Positions 7,506 through 18,570 of a stretch of DNA of 64,000 bases are shown in pieces (positions within the stretch are counted from its first letter, which is position 1; each line of letters starts with the position of its first letter). Below the pieces are notes generated by a model that saw only the letters and a program-made list of their open reading frames with translations, made no database searches and was not told the origin of the DNA. The stretch lies in contig JBGAUE010000009.1 in NCBI GenBank assembly GCA_044228795.1, positions 1 to 64,000 of the forward strand. Direction: 5' to 3'. The translations under genes were made by a program, and so were the position numbers. The DNA is from M0108 sp044228795. GTDB lineage: Bacteria; Pseudomonadota; Gammaproteobacteria; Chromatiales; Chromatiaceae.

Positions 7506-8984
7506 ATGACCCCAGCAAGTTACGCCGCCCTGGCTGCCCAGGGCTATAACCGCATCCCCCTGGTCCGTGAGGTCCTCGCCGACCTCGACACCCCCCTCAG
7601 CGCCTACCTCAAGCTCGCCGGTGAACCCTATTCCTGTCTCTTCGAATCGGTGCAGGGCGGTGAGAAGTGGGGGCGCTATTCCATCCTGGTCCTGCCCTGC
7701 CGCACTCGGCTGGAGGCCCGGGGACAGACCATGAGTGTCTGGACGGACGGGGAAAGGGTCGAGGAGGAGGAGACCGCGGACCCCTTGGCCTGGATCGACA
7801 CCTTCCAGCGTCGCTTCAAGGTCGCCGCCATGCCCGCGGACATGCCCCGTTTCTCCGGCGGCCTGGCTGGCTATTTCGGCTACGACACGGTCCGCTACAT
7901 CGAACCCCGGCTGGCCCAATGCCCCAATCCGGACCCTTTGGGCACGCCGGACATTTTGCTCATGGTTGCCGACGAGATCGTCGTCTTCGACAACCTGAGT
8001 GGGCGCATGTTGCTGATCATCCACCTGGACCCCACCGCCGGCGATACCCTGGCGGCCGGGGAGGCCCGGATCGGCGAACTCATCCAACGCATGCGCCGGG
8101 ATGTTCCGCGCCCCCCCCATGGCCCGGCGCGGGCGGTCAGCGAGACCGACTTCGTCTCGGGTTTCACCGAGGAAGGATTTCAGGCTGCGGTGGTACGCAT
8201 CAAGGACTACATACTGGAGGGCGACTGCATGCAGGTCGTCCTGTCCCAGCGCTTATCCATCCCCTTTCAGGCCCGTCCCCTTGACCTCTATCGGGCCTTG
8301 CGGGGCCTCAATCCCTCGCCTTACATGCACTTCATGGACCTGGGCGGCTTCCAGATCGTCGGCTCCTCGCCTGAGATTCTCACCCGCCTGGAGGATGGGG
8401 TGGTCACCGTCCGTCCCATCGCCGGGACCCGCCGCCGCGGCCATACCGAGGCCGAGGACAATGCCCTGGAGGCGGAACTCCTGGCTGACCCCAAGGAACT
8501 GGCGGAGCACCTGATGCTGATTGACCTGGGCCGCAACGATGTGGGCCGCGTCGCCCGCATCGGCACCGTGCGTCTCACCGAGCGCATGATCGTCGAGCGC
8601 TATTCCCACGTCATGCACATCGTCTCCAATGTCATGGGTGACTTGCGGCCGGGCCTCGATGCCATCGACGTGCTGCGCGCCACCTTTCCCGCTGGCACCG
8701 TCTCCGGCGCCCCCAAGATTCGCGCCATGGAGATCATCGACGAACTGGAGCCGGTCAAGCGCGGCATTTACTCAGGCGCCGTCGGCTACCTGTCCTGGAA
8801 CGGCAACATGGACACGGCCATCGCCATCCGTACCGCCGTCATCCAGGATGGCCAACTCCACATCCAGGCCGGGGCCGGCATCGTCGCCGACTCGGTACCC
8901 GAGCTGGAATGGCAGGAGACCATGAATAAGGGCCGCGCCATCTTCCGTGCCGTGGCTATGGCCGAGGCCGGCATCGAGAGTTAG
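7506..8984 (+). CDS. trpE: Anthranilate synthase component I
   Basis: Converts chorismate plus ammonia or glutamine to anthranilate, the first step of tryptophan synthesis. The 492-residue protein has an N-terminal regulatory domain (RIPLVREVLADLDTPLSAYL) and a C-terminal chorismate-binding domain with GSSPEILTRLEDG, RPIAGTRRRGHTEAED, MLIDLGRNDVGRV, GTVSGAPKIRAMEIIDELEP and IQAGAGIVADSVPELEWQET. TGGAGACCCCC precedes the ATG. A glutamine amidotransferase partner (trpG) is not in this window. I see no leader peptide with Trp codons in the 127-bp upstream gap. Confidence 0.96.
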   Translation: MTPASYAALAAQGYNRIPLVREVLADLDTPLSAYLKLAGEPYSCLFESVQGGEKWGRYSILVLPCRTRLEARGQTMSVWTDGERVEEEETADPLAWIDTFQRRFKVAAMPADMPRFSGGLAGYFGYDTVRYIEPRLAQCPNPDPLGTPDILLMVADEIVVFDNLSGRMLLIIHLDPTAGDTLAAGEARIGELIQRMRRDVPRPPHGPARAVSETDFVSGFTEEGFQAAVVRIKDYILEGDCMQVVLSQRLSIPFQARPLDLYRALRGLNPSPYMHFMDLGGFQIVGSSPEILTRLEDGVVTVRPIAGTRRRGHTEAEDNALEAELLADPKELAEHLMLIDLGRNDVGRVARIGTVRLTERMIVERYSHVMHIVSNVMGDLRPGLDAIDVLRATFPAGTVSGAPKIRAMEIIDELEPVKRGIYSGAVGYLSWNGNMDTAIAIRTAVIQDGQLHIQAGAGIVADSVPELEWQETMNKGRAIFRAVAMAEAGIES

Positions 8985-9175
8985 CGACTGGTAGCCGGCC
9001 TGGCAGGGCTAGTGCGAGTCTTGCTATGAATGCAAGGGTGAAAGGGGCTATCAGTTCTGGGTTCGGATCAGCAAGGCAGGCTAGGTCTTTCCTGGACTGT
9101 AGTCCCGCTTACCGATTCCCGAATTGCAAGGATAATAGGGCACCGCATCCCCAGCCCCGCATTTGCTCCAGACTT

Positions 9176-10336
9176 GTGACCCCCGCACGCCCCCCCTTTG
9201 GCATCCTGCTGCTGACGGTCTGTGGCTTCAGTACCCTCTATGCCCCGCAACCCTTGTTGCCGGTGCTGGCAGAGGCCTTTGGCAAGGGGCCGACGGAGGC
9301 CTCTCTCCTCATTACCCTGGCCATGCTGCCACTGGCCTGCGCCCCCCTGGTTTATGGCTATCTGCTGGTATCGGTACCCGCGCGGCCCATGCTGGCGGGT
9401 GCGGCCCTGTTGTTGGCCCTGTGCCAATTCGGGCTGGCGCTGGCGGATACCTGGTGGCTGATGTTGGCCCTGCGTCTTATGATCGGCCTCTGCCTGCCGG
9501 CCCTCTTCACGGCCCTCATGACCTTCGTCGCGTCCTCCGCCACCGCCGAGAACCTGCGCCAGTCCCTCGCCTGGTACATCGCCGCCACCATCCTCGGCGG
9601 TTTTGCTGGCCGCGCTCTCAGTGGTCTGGTAGCCTCGTTATGGGACTGGCGGGTGGCGCTGGGTATCTGGTCTCCGGCCCTGCTGGCCATGGGGCTCTGG
9701 ACGCTGCGCCTGCCGGGGCGCCAGGAGAGCCGCTTCGTGCGGGTGACACCGCGCGTCTTTCAGGTTGTGATGGCTAGGCCCGGTGCGCCGCAGGCCTATC
9801 TCACGGTTTTTTCGATCTTCTTCGTCTTTGCGGCGGTGCTGAACGTCCTGCCTTTCCACATGGCCAGGCAAGACCCGGGGACAGGCACCGCTGGCATTGG
9901 CTTTGCCTATCTTGGCTACCTTTCCGGTCTGCTGGTCTCCCTCAATACGGAACGTCTGAGCCACATGTTCCAGTCGGAGGGCCCCCTCTATACCCTGGGC
10001 CTGGGGCTCTATGCCCTCGGTCTGGTGCTGTTCGCCTGGTCCGCCACCGGTGGCGTCTATCTGGCCATGTTCGCCTTTTGTGGGGGCATGTTTCTCATCC
10101 ACACCCGGCTCTCGGGCCAGGTCAACCAGATGGGCGGGCCGCAGCGGGGGGTGGTCAACGGTATCTACATCGCCGCCTATTACCTGGGTGGGAGCCTGGG
10201 CTCCTGGTTGGCGGTGGAGATCTATCGTCACCTGGGCTGGCTAGCCTTTTTGGCCACGGTGGCCCTGGTCCTGGTCATGGCCGGGTTCGGCCTGCGAGGC
10301 ATGTTACGGCGGGAGGCCAGGCTGGCATCGGCATGA
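9176..10336 (+). CDS. MFS transporter (YnfM/YbjJ-like)
   Basis: Predicted inner-membrane carrier of the major facilitator superfamily with about 12 helices; substrate unknown. The hydrophobic part begins at FGILLLTVCGFSTLYAPQPL, which is the style of the YnfM group, and runs to FLATVALVLVMAGFGLRGM. I favour the GTG at 9176 because it directly precedes the first helix; an in-frame ATG at 9026 would add 50 polar, Cys-containing residues without family character. Neither start has a clear ribosome site. The gene follows trpE by about 190 bp and precedes the prp operon on the same strand. Confidence 0.75.
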   Translation: MTPARPPFGILLLTVCGFSTLYAPQPLLPVLAEAFGKGPTEASLLITLAMLPLACAPLVYGYLLVSVPARPMLAGAALLLALCQFGLALADTWWLMLALRLMIGLCLPALFTALMTFVASSATAENLRQSLAWYIAATILGGFAGRALSGLVASLWDWRVALGIWSPALLAMGLWTLRLPGRQESRFVRVTPRVFQVVMARPGAPQAYLTVFSIFFVFAAVLNVLPFHMARQDPGTGTAGIGFAYLGYLSGLLVSLNTERLSHMFQSEGPLYTLGLGLYALGLVLFAWSATGGVYLAMFAFCGGMFLIHTRLSGQVNQMGGPQRGVVNGIYIAAYYLGGSLGSWLAVEIYRHLGWLAFLATVALVLVMAGFGLRGMLRREARLASA

Positions 10337-10375
10337 CCGGACTCCGCCGGTCAATAAGCGGTACAAATACTCTGT

Positions 10376-10387
10376 ATTGTCGACAAA
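10376..10387. promoter_or_regulatory. GntR-type operator 1 before prpE
   Basis: ATTGTCGACAAA, matching ATTGT-NN-ACAAT in 11 of 12 positions if the two central bases are ignored. FadR/VanR-subgroup GntR regulators bind near-palindromes of this kind. It lies just upstream of the probable -35 element. A second copy lies at 10438, 62 bp centre to centre. The likely binder is the GntR protein encoded inside the operon. Confidence 0.65.
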
Positions 10388-10392
10388 GGGGA

Positions 10393-10420
10393 TTGACAGA
10401 ACGCAAATTGAGAGTATTTT
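10393..10420 (+). promoter_or_regulatory. Probable sigma70 promoter of the prp operon
   Basis: TTGACA (10393-10398) and TATTTT (10415-10420) are separated by 16 bp. Transcription would start near 10427, about 100 bp before prpE. The two GntR-type sites bracket this promoter, which fits repression relieved by a methylcitrate-cycle intermediate. Confidence 0.5.
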
Positions 10421-10437
10421 TGCCAATACTGAGACAG

Positions 10438-10449
10438 ATTGTTGACAAT
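10438..10449. promoter_or_regulatory. GntR-type operator 2 before prpE
   Basis: ATTGTTGACAAT has complete ATTGT/ACAAT half-sites around a 2-bp centre. It lies just downstream of the predicted transcription start, a position where bound repressor would block initiation or elongation. Confidence 0.65.
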
Positions 10450-10527
10450 CAGTCGCGGTTGACGGGCGCCCCGATGCGTCCGCGATCATAACAACGCTCA
10501 ATCATCATTTACCGAGGAGAGATGGTC

Positions 10528-12429
10528 ATGACATACGATGAGGTCTATCAGCGTTCCCTGTCCGATCCCGAAGGTTTCTGGGGGGAGGCTGCCCAGGCGA
10601 TCCATTGGGACAAGACCTGGGATCGGGTGCTGGACGACAGCAAGCCCCCCTTCTATCATTGGTTCGCCGGCGGCATGTTGAACACCTGCTACAACGCCGT
10701 GGACCGTCATGTCGAGGCCGGGCGTGGTGACCAGGCTGCCATCATCTATGACAGCCCCGTCACCGGCACCCAGCGCACCATCAGCTATGCCGAGCTTCAG
10801 GACCAGGTCTCCCGCTGCGCCGGCGCCCTTGCCAACCTGGGCGTGGTCAAGGGCGACCGCGTCATCATCTACATGCCCATGGTCCCCGAGGCCGCCATTG
10901 CCATGCTGGCCTGCGCCCGCCTGGGCGCCGTGCATTCCGTGGTCTTCGGTGGCTTCTCCGCCCGCGAGCTATCGACCCGTATCGAGGACGCCAAGCCCAA
11001 GGTCATGGTCGCGGGTTCCTGCGGCATCGAGCCTAACCGGGTGGTGCACTACAAGCCCCTGCTCGATCAGGCTATCGAGATGTCCACCCACAAGCCTGAG
11101 AGTTGCCTGGTGCTGCGGCGTCCTCAAGAACCCGGGACCATGATCGCTGGCCGCGATTTTGATTGGGAGGAGGCCTTGGCCGCCGCCCAGCCCCATCCCT
11201 GTGTCTCCGTCGCCGCCACCGATCCCCTCTATATTCTTTACACCTCGGGAACCACGGGCCTGCCCAAGGGCGTCGTGCGCGACAATGGCGGTCATGCCGT
11301 GGCCATGCACTGGAGCATGAAGAACCTCTATGCCATGGAGCCGGGCGAGGTCTTTTGGGCCGCCTCCGACGTCGGCTGGGTCGTGGGTCACTCCTATATC
11401 GTCTATGCCCCCCTGCTCTATGGCTGCACCACCCTCATCTACGAGGGCAAGCCCGTCGGTACCCCCGATGCCGGCGCCTTCTGGCGGGTCATCAGTGAGC
11501 ATGGGGTTTCCGTCATGTTCACGGCCCCCACCGCCTTTCGGGCCATCAAGCGCGTGGATTCCAAGGCCGAACACCTGGCGCGTTACGACATGAAGGGCTT
11601 CCGTGCCCTCTTCCTCGCCGGGGAGCGCTGCGATCCTGATACGCTGCAGTGGGCCCAGGACATCCTCAAGGTGCCGGTCATCGACCACTGGTGGCAGACC
11701 GAGACCGGCTGGGGCATCGCCGCCAATTGCCTGGGCATCGAGCCCCTGCCGGTCAAACCCGGCTCGCCGACCAAGGCCGTACCCGGCTATGACGTGCGCA
11801 TCCTCGACGACGATGGCCACGAGCAGGCCCCGGGCCAGATTGGCCGCATCATGATCAAGCTGCCCCTGCCGCCGGCCTGCCTGCCGACCCTGTGGCAAAA
11901 CGACGACCGCTATGTCGAGTCCTACCTGAGCTCCGAGCCGGGTTACTACCTGACCGGCGATGCCGGCATGAAGGACGAGGAGGGCTACCTCTTCATCATG
12001 AGCCGCATTGACGACATCATCAATGTCGCCGGCCACCGCCTCTCCACCGGTGGCATGGAGGAGGTCCTGTCCTCCCACCCGGACGTCGCCGAGTGCGCGG
12101 TCATCGGTGTCGCGGACGCCCTCAAGGGCGAAATCCCCCTGGGGCTGGTGGTGCTTAAAAGTGGTGTCGAGAAGCCCGAGGAGCAGATCGATCGTGAACT
12201 GGTGGCCCTGGTGCGCGAGAAAATCGGCCCGGTGGCGGACTTCAAGAAGGTCGTCGTGGTCGAGCGCCTGCCCAAGACCCGCTCTGGCAAGATCCTGCGC
12301 GGCACCATGAAGCGCATCGCCGATGGTCAGGCCTTCAACATGCCCGCGACCATCGATGATCCGGCCATTCTCGATGAGATCGAGGGTAAGCTCCAGACTA
12401 TCGGCTACGCCCATTCCACCGGGGCCTGA
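10528..12429 (+). CDS. prpE: Propionyl-CoA synthetase
   Basis: Activates propionate to propionyl-CoA, feeding the methylcitrate cycle. The protein of about 633 residues is an acyl-adenylate-forming enzyme: N-terminal MTYDEVYQRSLSDPEGFWGE, P-loop-like ILYTSGTTGLPKGVVRDNGG, ASDVGWVVGHSYIVYAP, WWQTETGWGIAANCLG, hinge region YYLTGDAGMKDEEGY and the C-terminal catalytic Lys in TRSGKILRGTMKRIADG, a known acetylation target in this family. GAGGAGA at 10514-10520 is better spaced for the ATG at 10528 than for the one at 10522. It heads the prp operon behind a GntR-controlled promoter. Acetyl-CoA synthetase is the alternative, but length and context favour PrpE. Confidence 0.92.
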   Translation: MTYDEVYQRSLSDPEGFWGEAAQAIHWDKTWDRVLDDSKPPFYHWFAGGMLNTCYNAVDRHVEAGRGDQAAIIYDSPVTGTQRTISYAELQDQVSRCAGALANLGVVKGDRVIIYMPMVPEAAIAMLACARLGAVHSVVFGGFSARELSTRIEDAKPKVMVAGSCGIEPNRVVHYKPLLDQAIEMSTHKPESCLVLRRPQEPGTMIAGRDFDWEEALAAAQPHPCVSVAATDPLYILYTSGTTGLPKGVVRDNGGHAVAMHWSMKNLYAMEPGEVFWAASDVGWVVGHSYIVYAPLLYGCTTLIYEGKPVGTPDAGAFWRVISEHGVSVMFTAPTAFRAIKRVDSKAEHLARYDMKGFRALFLAGERCDPDTLQWAQDILKVPVIDHWWQTETGWGIAANCLGIEPLPVKPGSPTKAVPGYDVRILDDDGHEQAPGQIGRIMIKLPLPPACLPTLWQNDDRYVESYLSSEPGYYLTGDAGMKDEEGYLFIMSRIDDIINVAGHRLSTGGMEEVLSSHPDVAECAVIGVADALKGEIPLGLVVLKSGVEKPEEQIDRELVALVREKIGPVADFKKVVVVERLPKTRSGKILRGTMKRIADGQAFNMPATIDDPAILDEIEGKLQTIGYAHSTGA

Positions 12430-12472
12430 GGACAGCCCCGCGCCGTATCGCATCCCGATCCGACCCCAGCTC

Positions 12473-13159
12473 ATGATCGATCAGGACATCACCCTGGCCG
12501 ACCAGATCTTCACCCGCATGCGTCGGGAAATCGTGGAGGGCCAGATCCCGCCGGGCTCCAAGATGAGCGAGCCCGAACTGGCTCGGCGCTACGGCATCAG
12601 CCGGGGTCCGCTGCGGGAGGCGATGCGACGGCTGGAGTCCTCCAGCCTGGTGGTGCGGCGGGCCAACGTCGGGGCCCGCGTGATCGATCTCACCACCGCC
12701 CAGTTGCTGGATCTCTATTACCTGCGCGAGGCCCTGGAGGGCCTGGCCTCACGCCTCGCGGCGGAGCGCATGAGCGCGGCGGAGATCGACGAACTGCGCG
12801 CCCTCATCGCCCTCCACGAACGCCAGGTCGCCCAGGACCATGGCCTGGCCTATTACCAGAGCGAGGGCGATCTGGACTTTCACTTTTGCATCGTACGCGG
12901 CAGTCACAACGCCCGACTCCAGGACCTGCTGGGGAATGACCTCTACCACCTGGTGCGGATGTATCGCTGCCAGTTTGGCATGGTCGGACCCCGCGCGCCC
13001 ACGGCCCTGCGGGAGCATAGCCAGATCGTCGAGGCCATCGCCGAGCGCGATGGTGAGCTGGCGGAGATCCTGATGCGCCGCCACATCCGCGCCTCCCGCC
13101 AGCAGGTGGAGCGGCGCCTGAGCGGCGAATGGCCCCAACCGACCCCCCTGACCCATTAG
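12473..13159 (+). CDS. prpR: GntR-family regulator of the methylcitrate operon
   Basis: Predicted transcription factor of 228 residues with an N-terminal winged helix (LADQIFTRMRREIVEGQIPP, then ELARRYGISRGPLREAMRRL) and a C-terminal FCD/FadR-type ligand domain with helical metal-binding residues (YYLREALEGLASRLAAERM; HFCIVRGSHNARL; LREHSQIVEAIAERD; RRHIRASRQQVERR). The ATG at 12473 fits the family start. It lies in the operon between prpE and prpB, and two matching operators are found before prpE, so autoregulated repression is likely. It is unrelated to the sigma54-type PrpR of enterobacteria; the symbol follows functional naming only. Confidence 0.85.
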   Translation: MIDQDITLADQIFTRMRREIVEGQIPPGSKMSEPELARRYGISRGPLREAMRRLESSSLVVRRANVGARVIDLTTAQLLDLYYLREALEGLASRLAAERMSAAEIDELRALIALHERQVAQDHGLAYYQSEGDLDFHFCIVRGSHNARLQDLLGNDLYHLVRMYRCQFGMVGPRAPTALREHSQIVEAIAERDGELAEILMRRHIRASRQQVERRLSGEWPQPTPLTH

Positions 13160-13180
13160 CGGAATAGCGAGAATCACCTC

Positions 13181-14071
13181 ATGAACCCATCCCAGTCCCC
13201 CGGCGCCCGTTTGCGCCAGGCCGTCGGCGAGGAGCAGCCCCTGCAGGTCGTCGGCGCCATCAATGCCTATCACGCCATGATGGCCGAGCGCGTCGGCTAT
13301 CGTGCCCTCTACCTCTCCGGCGGCGGCGTGGCCGCGGGCTCCCTGGGCCTGCCAGATCTGGGGATCAGCAACCTGCACGATGTCTGCGAAGACGTGCGCC
13401 GTATTACCTATGTCACTCAGGCGCCCCTGCTGGTGGATGCCGACACCGGCCTGGGCCCCAGCGCCTTCAACATTGAGCGCACGGTGCGCGAACTGATGCG
13501 GGCCGGTGCCGCGGGCTGCCACATCGAGGACCAGGTCCAGGCCAAACGCTGCGGGCACCGGCCCGGCAAGGCCATCGTCTCCAAGGCGGAGATGGTGGAC
13601 CGGGTCAAGGCGGCGGCGGACGCGGCCCGGGACGGCTTTGTCATCATGGCCCGCACCGACGCCCTGGCAGTGGAAGGCCTGCAGGGTGCCATTGACCGCG
13701 CCTGCGCCTGCGTCGAGGCCGGTGCGGATATGATCTTCCCTGAGGCCATGACCGAACTCGACCAGTATCGGGAGTTCGCCCAGGCCGTGGGCGTACCCGT
13801 GCTGGCCAACATCACCGAATTTGGCGCCACCCCCCTCTTCACTACCCAGGAATTGGGCGCCGTGGGGGTGGGCCTGGTGCTCTATCCCCTGTCCGCCTTC
13901 CGGGCCATGAACCAGGCCGCCCTCAAGGTCTATGAGGCTATCCGTCGCGACGGCACCCAGCGACAGGTGGTGGACATCATGCAGACCCGCATGGAGTTGT
14001 ATGACTACCTGGGCTATCACGCCTTTGAGCAAAAGCTGGATGCCCTCTTTTCCGCGGGTGGGGAAGACTGA
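13181..14071 (+). CDS. prpB: 2-Methylisocitrate lyase
   Basis: Cleaves 2-methylisocitrate to pyruvate and succinate, the last step of the methylcitrate cycle. The 296-residue protein belongs to the isocitrate lyase/PEP mutase superfamily: LYLSGGGVAAGSLGLPDLG, metal-binding LLVDADTGLG, AGCHIEDQ, the catalytic loop KRCGHRPGKAIV with its Cys, and IMARTDALAVEGL. It lies 21 bp after the GntR gene and 43 bp before prpC. Confidence 0.96.
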   Translation: MNPSQSPGARLRQAVGEEQPLQVVGAINAYHAMMAERVGYRALYLSGGGVAAGSLGLPDLGISNLHDVCEDVRRITYVTQAPLLVDADTGLGPSAFNIERTVRELMRAGAAGCHIEDQVQAKRCGHRPGKAIVSKAEMVDRVKAAADAARDGFVIMARTDALAVEGLQGAIDRACACVEAGADMIFPEAMTELDQYREFAQAVGVPVLANITEFGATPLFTTQELGAVGVGLVLYPLSAFRAMNQAALKVYEAIRRDGTQRQVVDIMQTRMELYDYLGYHAFEQKLDALFSAGGED

Positions 14072-14114
14072 GTTCCGCTCCCATAACATCGATCGACACC
14101 ACTGGAGTTTCATC

Positions 14115-15269
14115 ATGAGCCAGCCAGAAGCTGCCCAGGCCCCCAAGGTCAAGAAGTCCGTCGCCCTGTCCGGTACCCCCGCCGGCAATACCGCTATCTG
14201 CACCGTCGGACGTACCGGCAACGATCTGCACTATCGTGGTTATGACATTCTCGAATTCGCTGACATTGCTGAGTTCGAGGAGATCGCCTTTCTGCTGATC
14301 CACGGCGAACTGCCCAATGCGGGCCAGCTGCTGGAATATAAGCGCCACCTCAAGTCTCAGCGCGATCTGCCCGCGGCCCTCAAGATCGTCCTGGAGCAAC
14401 TACCCGCCTCCGCCCACCCCATGGACGTGTTGCGCACCGGCGCCTCGGTGCTCGGCACCCTGGAACCGGAGAAGGAGGCCCAGCCTTTGGCGGCCGCGCG
14501 CGGTATCGGCGATCGCCTCATCGCCAGCTTTGGTTCCATGCTGCTCTACTGGTACCACTTCAGTCACCATGGCCGCCGCATCGACGAGGAAACCGACGAT
14601 GATTCCATCGCCGCCCATTTCCTGCATCTGCTCCATGGCCGTCGGCCCTCGGACCTGCATGTGCGCGCCATGCACACTTCCCTGAACCTCTACGCCGAGC
14701 ATGAATTCAATGCCTCCACCTTCACGTCGCGCGTCATCGCCGGTACGGGGGCGGATATCTATTCTTGCGTCACCGGTGCCATCGGCGCCTTGCGGGGTCC
14801 TAAGCATGGCGGCGCCAACGAGGCGGCCTGTGACATCCAATGCCGCTATGGCAGCCCGGACGAAGCCGAGGCCGATGTTCGCGCCCGCATGGAGCGGAAG
14901 GAAATCGTCATTGGCTTTGGCCACCCGGTCTACACCATCGCAGATCCGCGCAATCAGGTCATCAAGCGTGTCGCCAAGGAACTGTCTGACGACATGGGTG
15001 ATCGTCTCTGCTATAACATCGCCGAGCGCCTGGAAACCATCATGTGGGATATCAAGAAGATGTTCCCCAATCTGGACTGGTTCTCCGCGGTGAGCTACCG
15101 CATGATGGGCGTCCCCACGCCGATGTTCACACCCTTGTTCGTCATTGCCCGTACCGCAGGCTGGACGGCCCATATCATCGAGCAGCGCATCGACAATAAG
15201 ATCATCCGTCCGAGCGCCACCTATGTGGGTCCGGAGAACCGCCCCTGGGTACCCCTCGGGCAGCGCTGA
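14115..15269 (+). CDS. prpC: 2-Methylcitrate synthase
   Basis: Condenses propionyl-CoA with oxaloacetate. The 384-residue protein is of citrate synthase fold with the active-site regions SVALSGTPAGNTAICTVG near the start, GTGADIYSCVTGAIGALRGPK, the His motif GPKHGGANEA and GFGHPVYTIADPR. The ATG at 14115 gives the usual PrpC length; an upstream in-frame ATG would run into prpB. Citrate synthase is the paralogous alternative, excluded by length and operon. Confidence 0.95.
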   Translation: MSQPEAAQAPKVKKSVALSGTPAGNTAICTVGRTGNDLHYRGYDILEFADIAEFEEIAFLLIHGELPNAGQLLEYKRHLKSQRDLPAALKIVLEQLPASAHPMDVLRTGASVLGTLEPEKEAQPLAAARGIGDRLIASFGSMLLYWYHFSHHGRRIDEETDDDSIAAHFLHLLHGRRPSDLHVRAMHTSLNLYAEHEFNASTFTSRVIAGTGADIYSCVTGAIGALRGPKHGGANEAACDIQCRYGSPDEAEADVRARMERKEIVIGFGHPVYTIADPRNQVIKRVAKELSDDMGDRLCYNIAERLETIMWDIKKMFPNLDWFSAVSYRMMGVPTPMFTPLFVIARTAGWTAHIIEQRIDNKIIRPSATYVGPENRPWVPLGQR

Positions 15270-15294
15270 TCGTTCAGCCCTGAGGCCCAGGTCC

Positions 15295-15320
15295 GCGCCT
15301 GAACAACGTCGTTCAGGCGC
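15295..15320. repeat. Perfect 10-bp inverted repeat between prpC and acnD
   Basis: GCGCCTGAAC (15295-15304), a 6-nt loop AACGTC, then GTTCAGGCGC (15311-15320). The stem has no mismatch and the loop is itself self-complementary at its core. No T-run follows, so it is not a classical terminator. In the mRNA it could stabilise the upstream transcript or tune acnD expression. Confidence 0.7.
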
Positions 15321-15437
15321 AGACAGCCTCCTGACAGCCGGGCATGAAGGGGGACTGACCTTAATGCGATGTCATACCAGAGTCGCTCTTCCCGCCTTCC
15401 GCCGCGGCGCCTATCCATTCGTAACAGAACACAGCTC

Positions 15438-18044
<2,607 letters not shown>

Positions 18045-18046
18045 AG

Positions 18047-18071
18047 CCTCTCTCCCCTCGTGGGAGAGAGG
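18047..18071. repeat. GC-rich palindromic repeat, copy 1
   Basis: CCTCTCTCCC, 5-nt loop, GGGAGAGAGG. It starts 2 bp after the acnD stop. It belongs to the same family as the copies at 18115, 18495, 24141 and 40396. Confidence 0.7.
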
Positions 18072-18114
18072 GGATGACTCAGCCGAAAACTTCCCGGAGA
18101 ACCGCATAAAGAAG

Positions 18115-18152
18115 CCCCTCTCCCCTCGCGGGAGAGGGGTTGGGGAGAGGGG
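18115..18152 (+). repeat. GC-rich palindromic repeat, copy 2 (left flank of DUF559 gene)
   Basis: CCCCTCTCCC, 5-nt loop, GGGAGAGGGG, then TTGGGGAGAGGGGG. The tail supplies a purine-rich ribosome-binding sequence directly before the ATG at 18154. Copy 3 is its inverted counterpart on the other side of the gene. Confidence 0.75.
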
Positions 18153-18153
18153 G

Positions 18154-18540
18154 ATGGATCAGCGCCAATTCGCCAAGAACCTGCGACAAAATATGACGGA
18201 CGCCGAACAACTGCTCTGGCGGCATCTCCGTTCCCATCGACTGGATGGGCAGAAATTCCGGCGTCAGCAACCGCTTGGCCCCTATATCGTCGATTTCGTG
18301 CACTTTGGCATCCGGCTGATCGTCGAGGCTGATGGTGGCCAACATGACGGAAGCGGAACGGATGCCATCCGTGATCGGTGGCTCGAACAGCAGGGGTTCA
18401 GGGTATTGCATTTCTGGAACCACGATATTTTGCGAAACCCAGAGGGGGTATTGGCGGCTATTTGTGTGGCGTTTGAGCAGCCTTCTCCACATCTCCCCCT
18501 CTCCCCCAGCCCCTCCCCCGCTAGGGGGGAGGGGAGATAA
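18154..18540 (+). CDS. DUF559 endonuclease-like protein
   Basis: Small protein of 128 residues from the DUF559 family, which has a Vsr/restriction-endonuclease-like fold. Typical features are LRQNMTDAEQLLWRHLRSHR, GQKFRRQQPLGPYIVDFV, LIVEADGGQHDG and RDRWLEQQGFRVLHFWNHDI. Its molecular role is not established. The gene lies inside the prp operon between acnD and prpF and is flanked by inverted GC-rich repeats. The left repeat provides the probable ribosome site and the right one encodes the last residues, PSPSPARGEGR. This suggests a mobile or recombining cassette. Confidence 0.85.
   Translation: MDQRQFAKNLRQNMTDAEQLLWRHLRSHRLDGQKFRRQQPLGPYIVDFVHFGIRLIVEADGGQHDGSGTDAIRDRWLEQQGFRVLHFWNHDILRNPEGVLAAICVAFEQPSPHLPLSPSPSPARGEGR
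18495..18537 (-). repeat. GC-rich palindromic repeat, copy 3 (right flank of DUF559 gene)
   Basis: CCCCTCTCCCCCAG followed by CCCCTCCCCC, loop GCTA, GGGGGGAGGGGAG. It is the approximate reverse complement of copy 2. It overlaps the last codons of the DUF559 gene. Confidence 0.75.
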
Positions 18541-18570
18541 AGGCTCAGTAACCTAAGGAATCTCAACCTC

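Noticed and set aside
12749..14221. 490-residue minus-strand frame opposite the GntR gene and prpB
   Set aside because: Antisense to two well-supported genes and lacking any recognisable motif; a by-product of high third-position GC.
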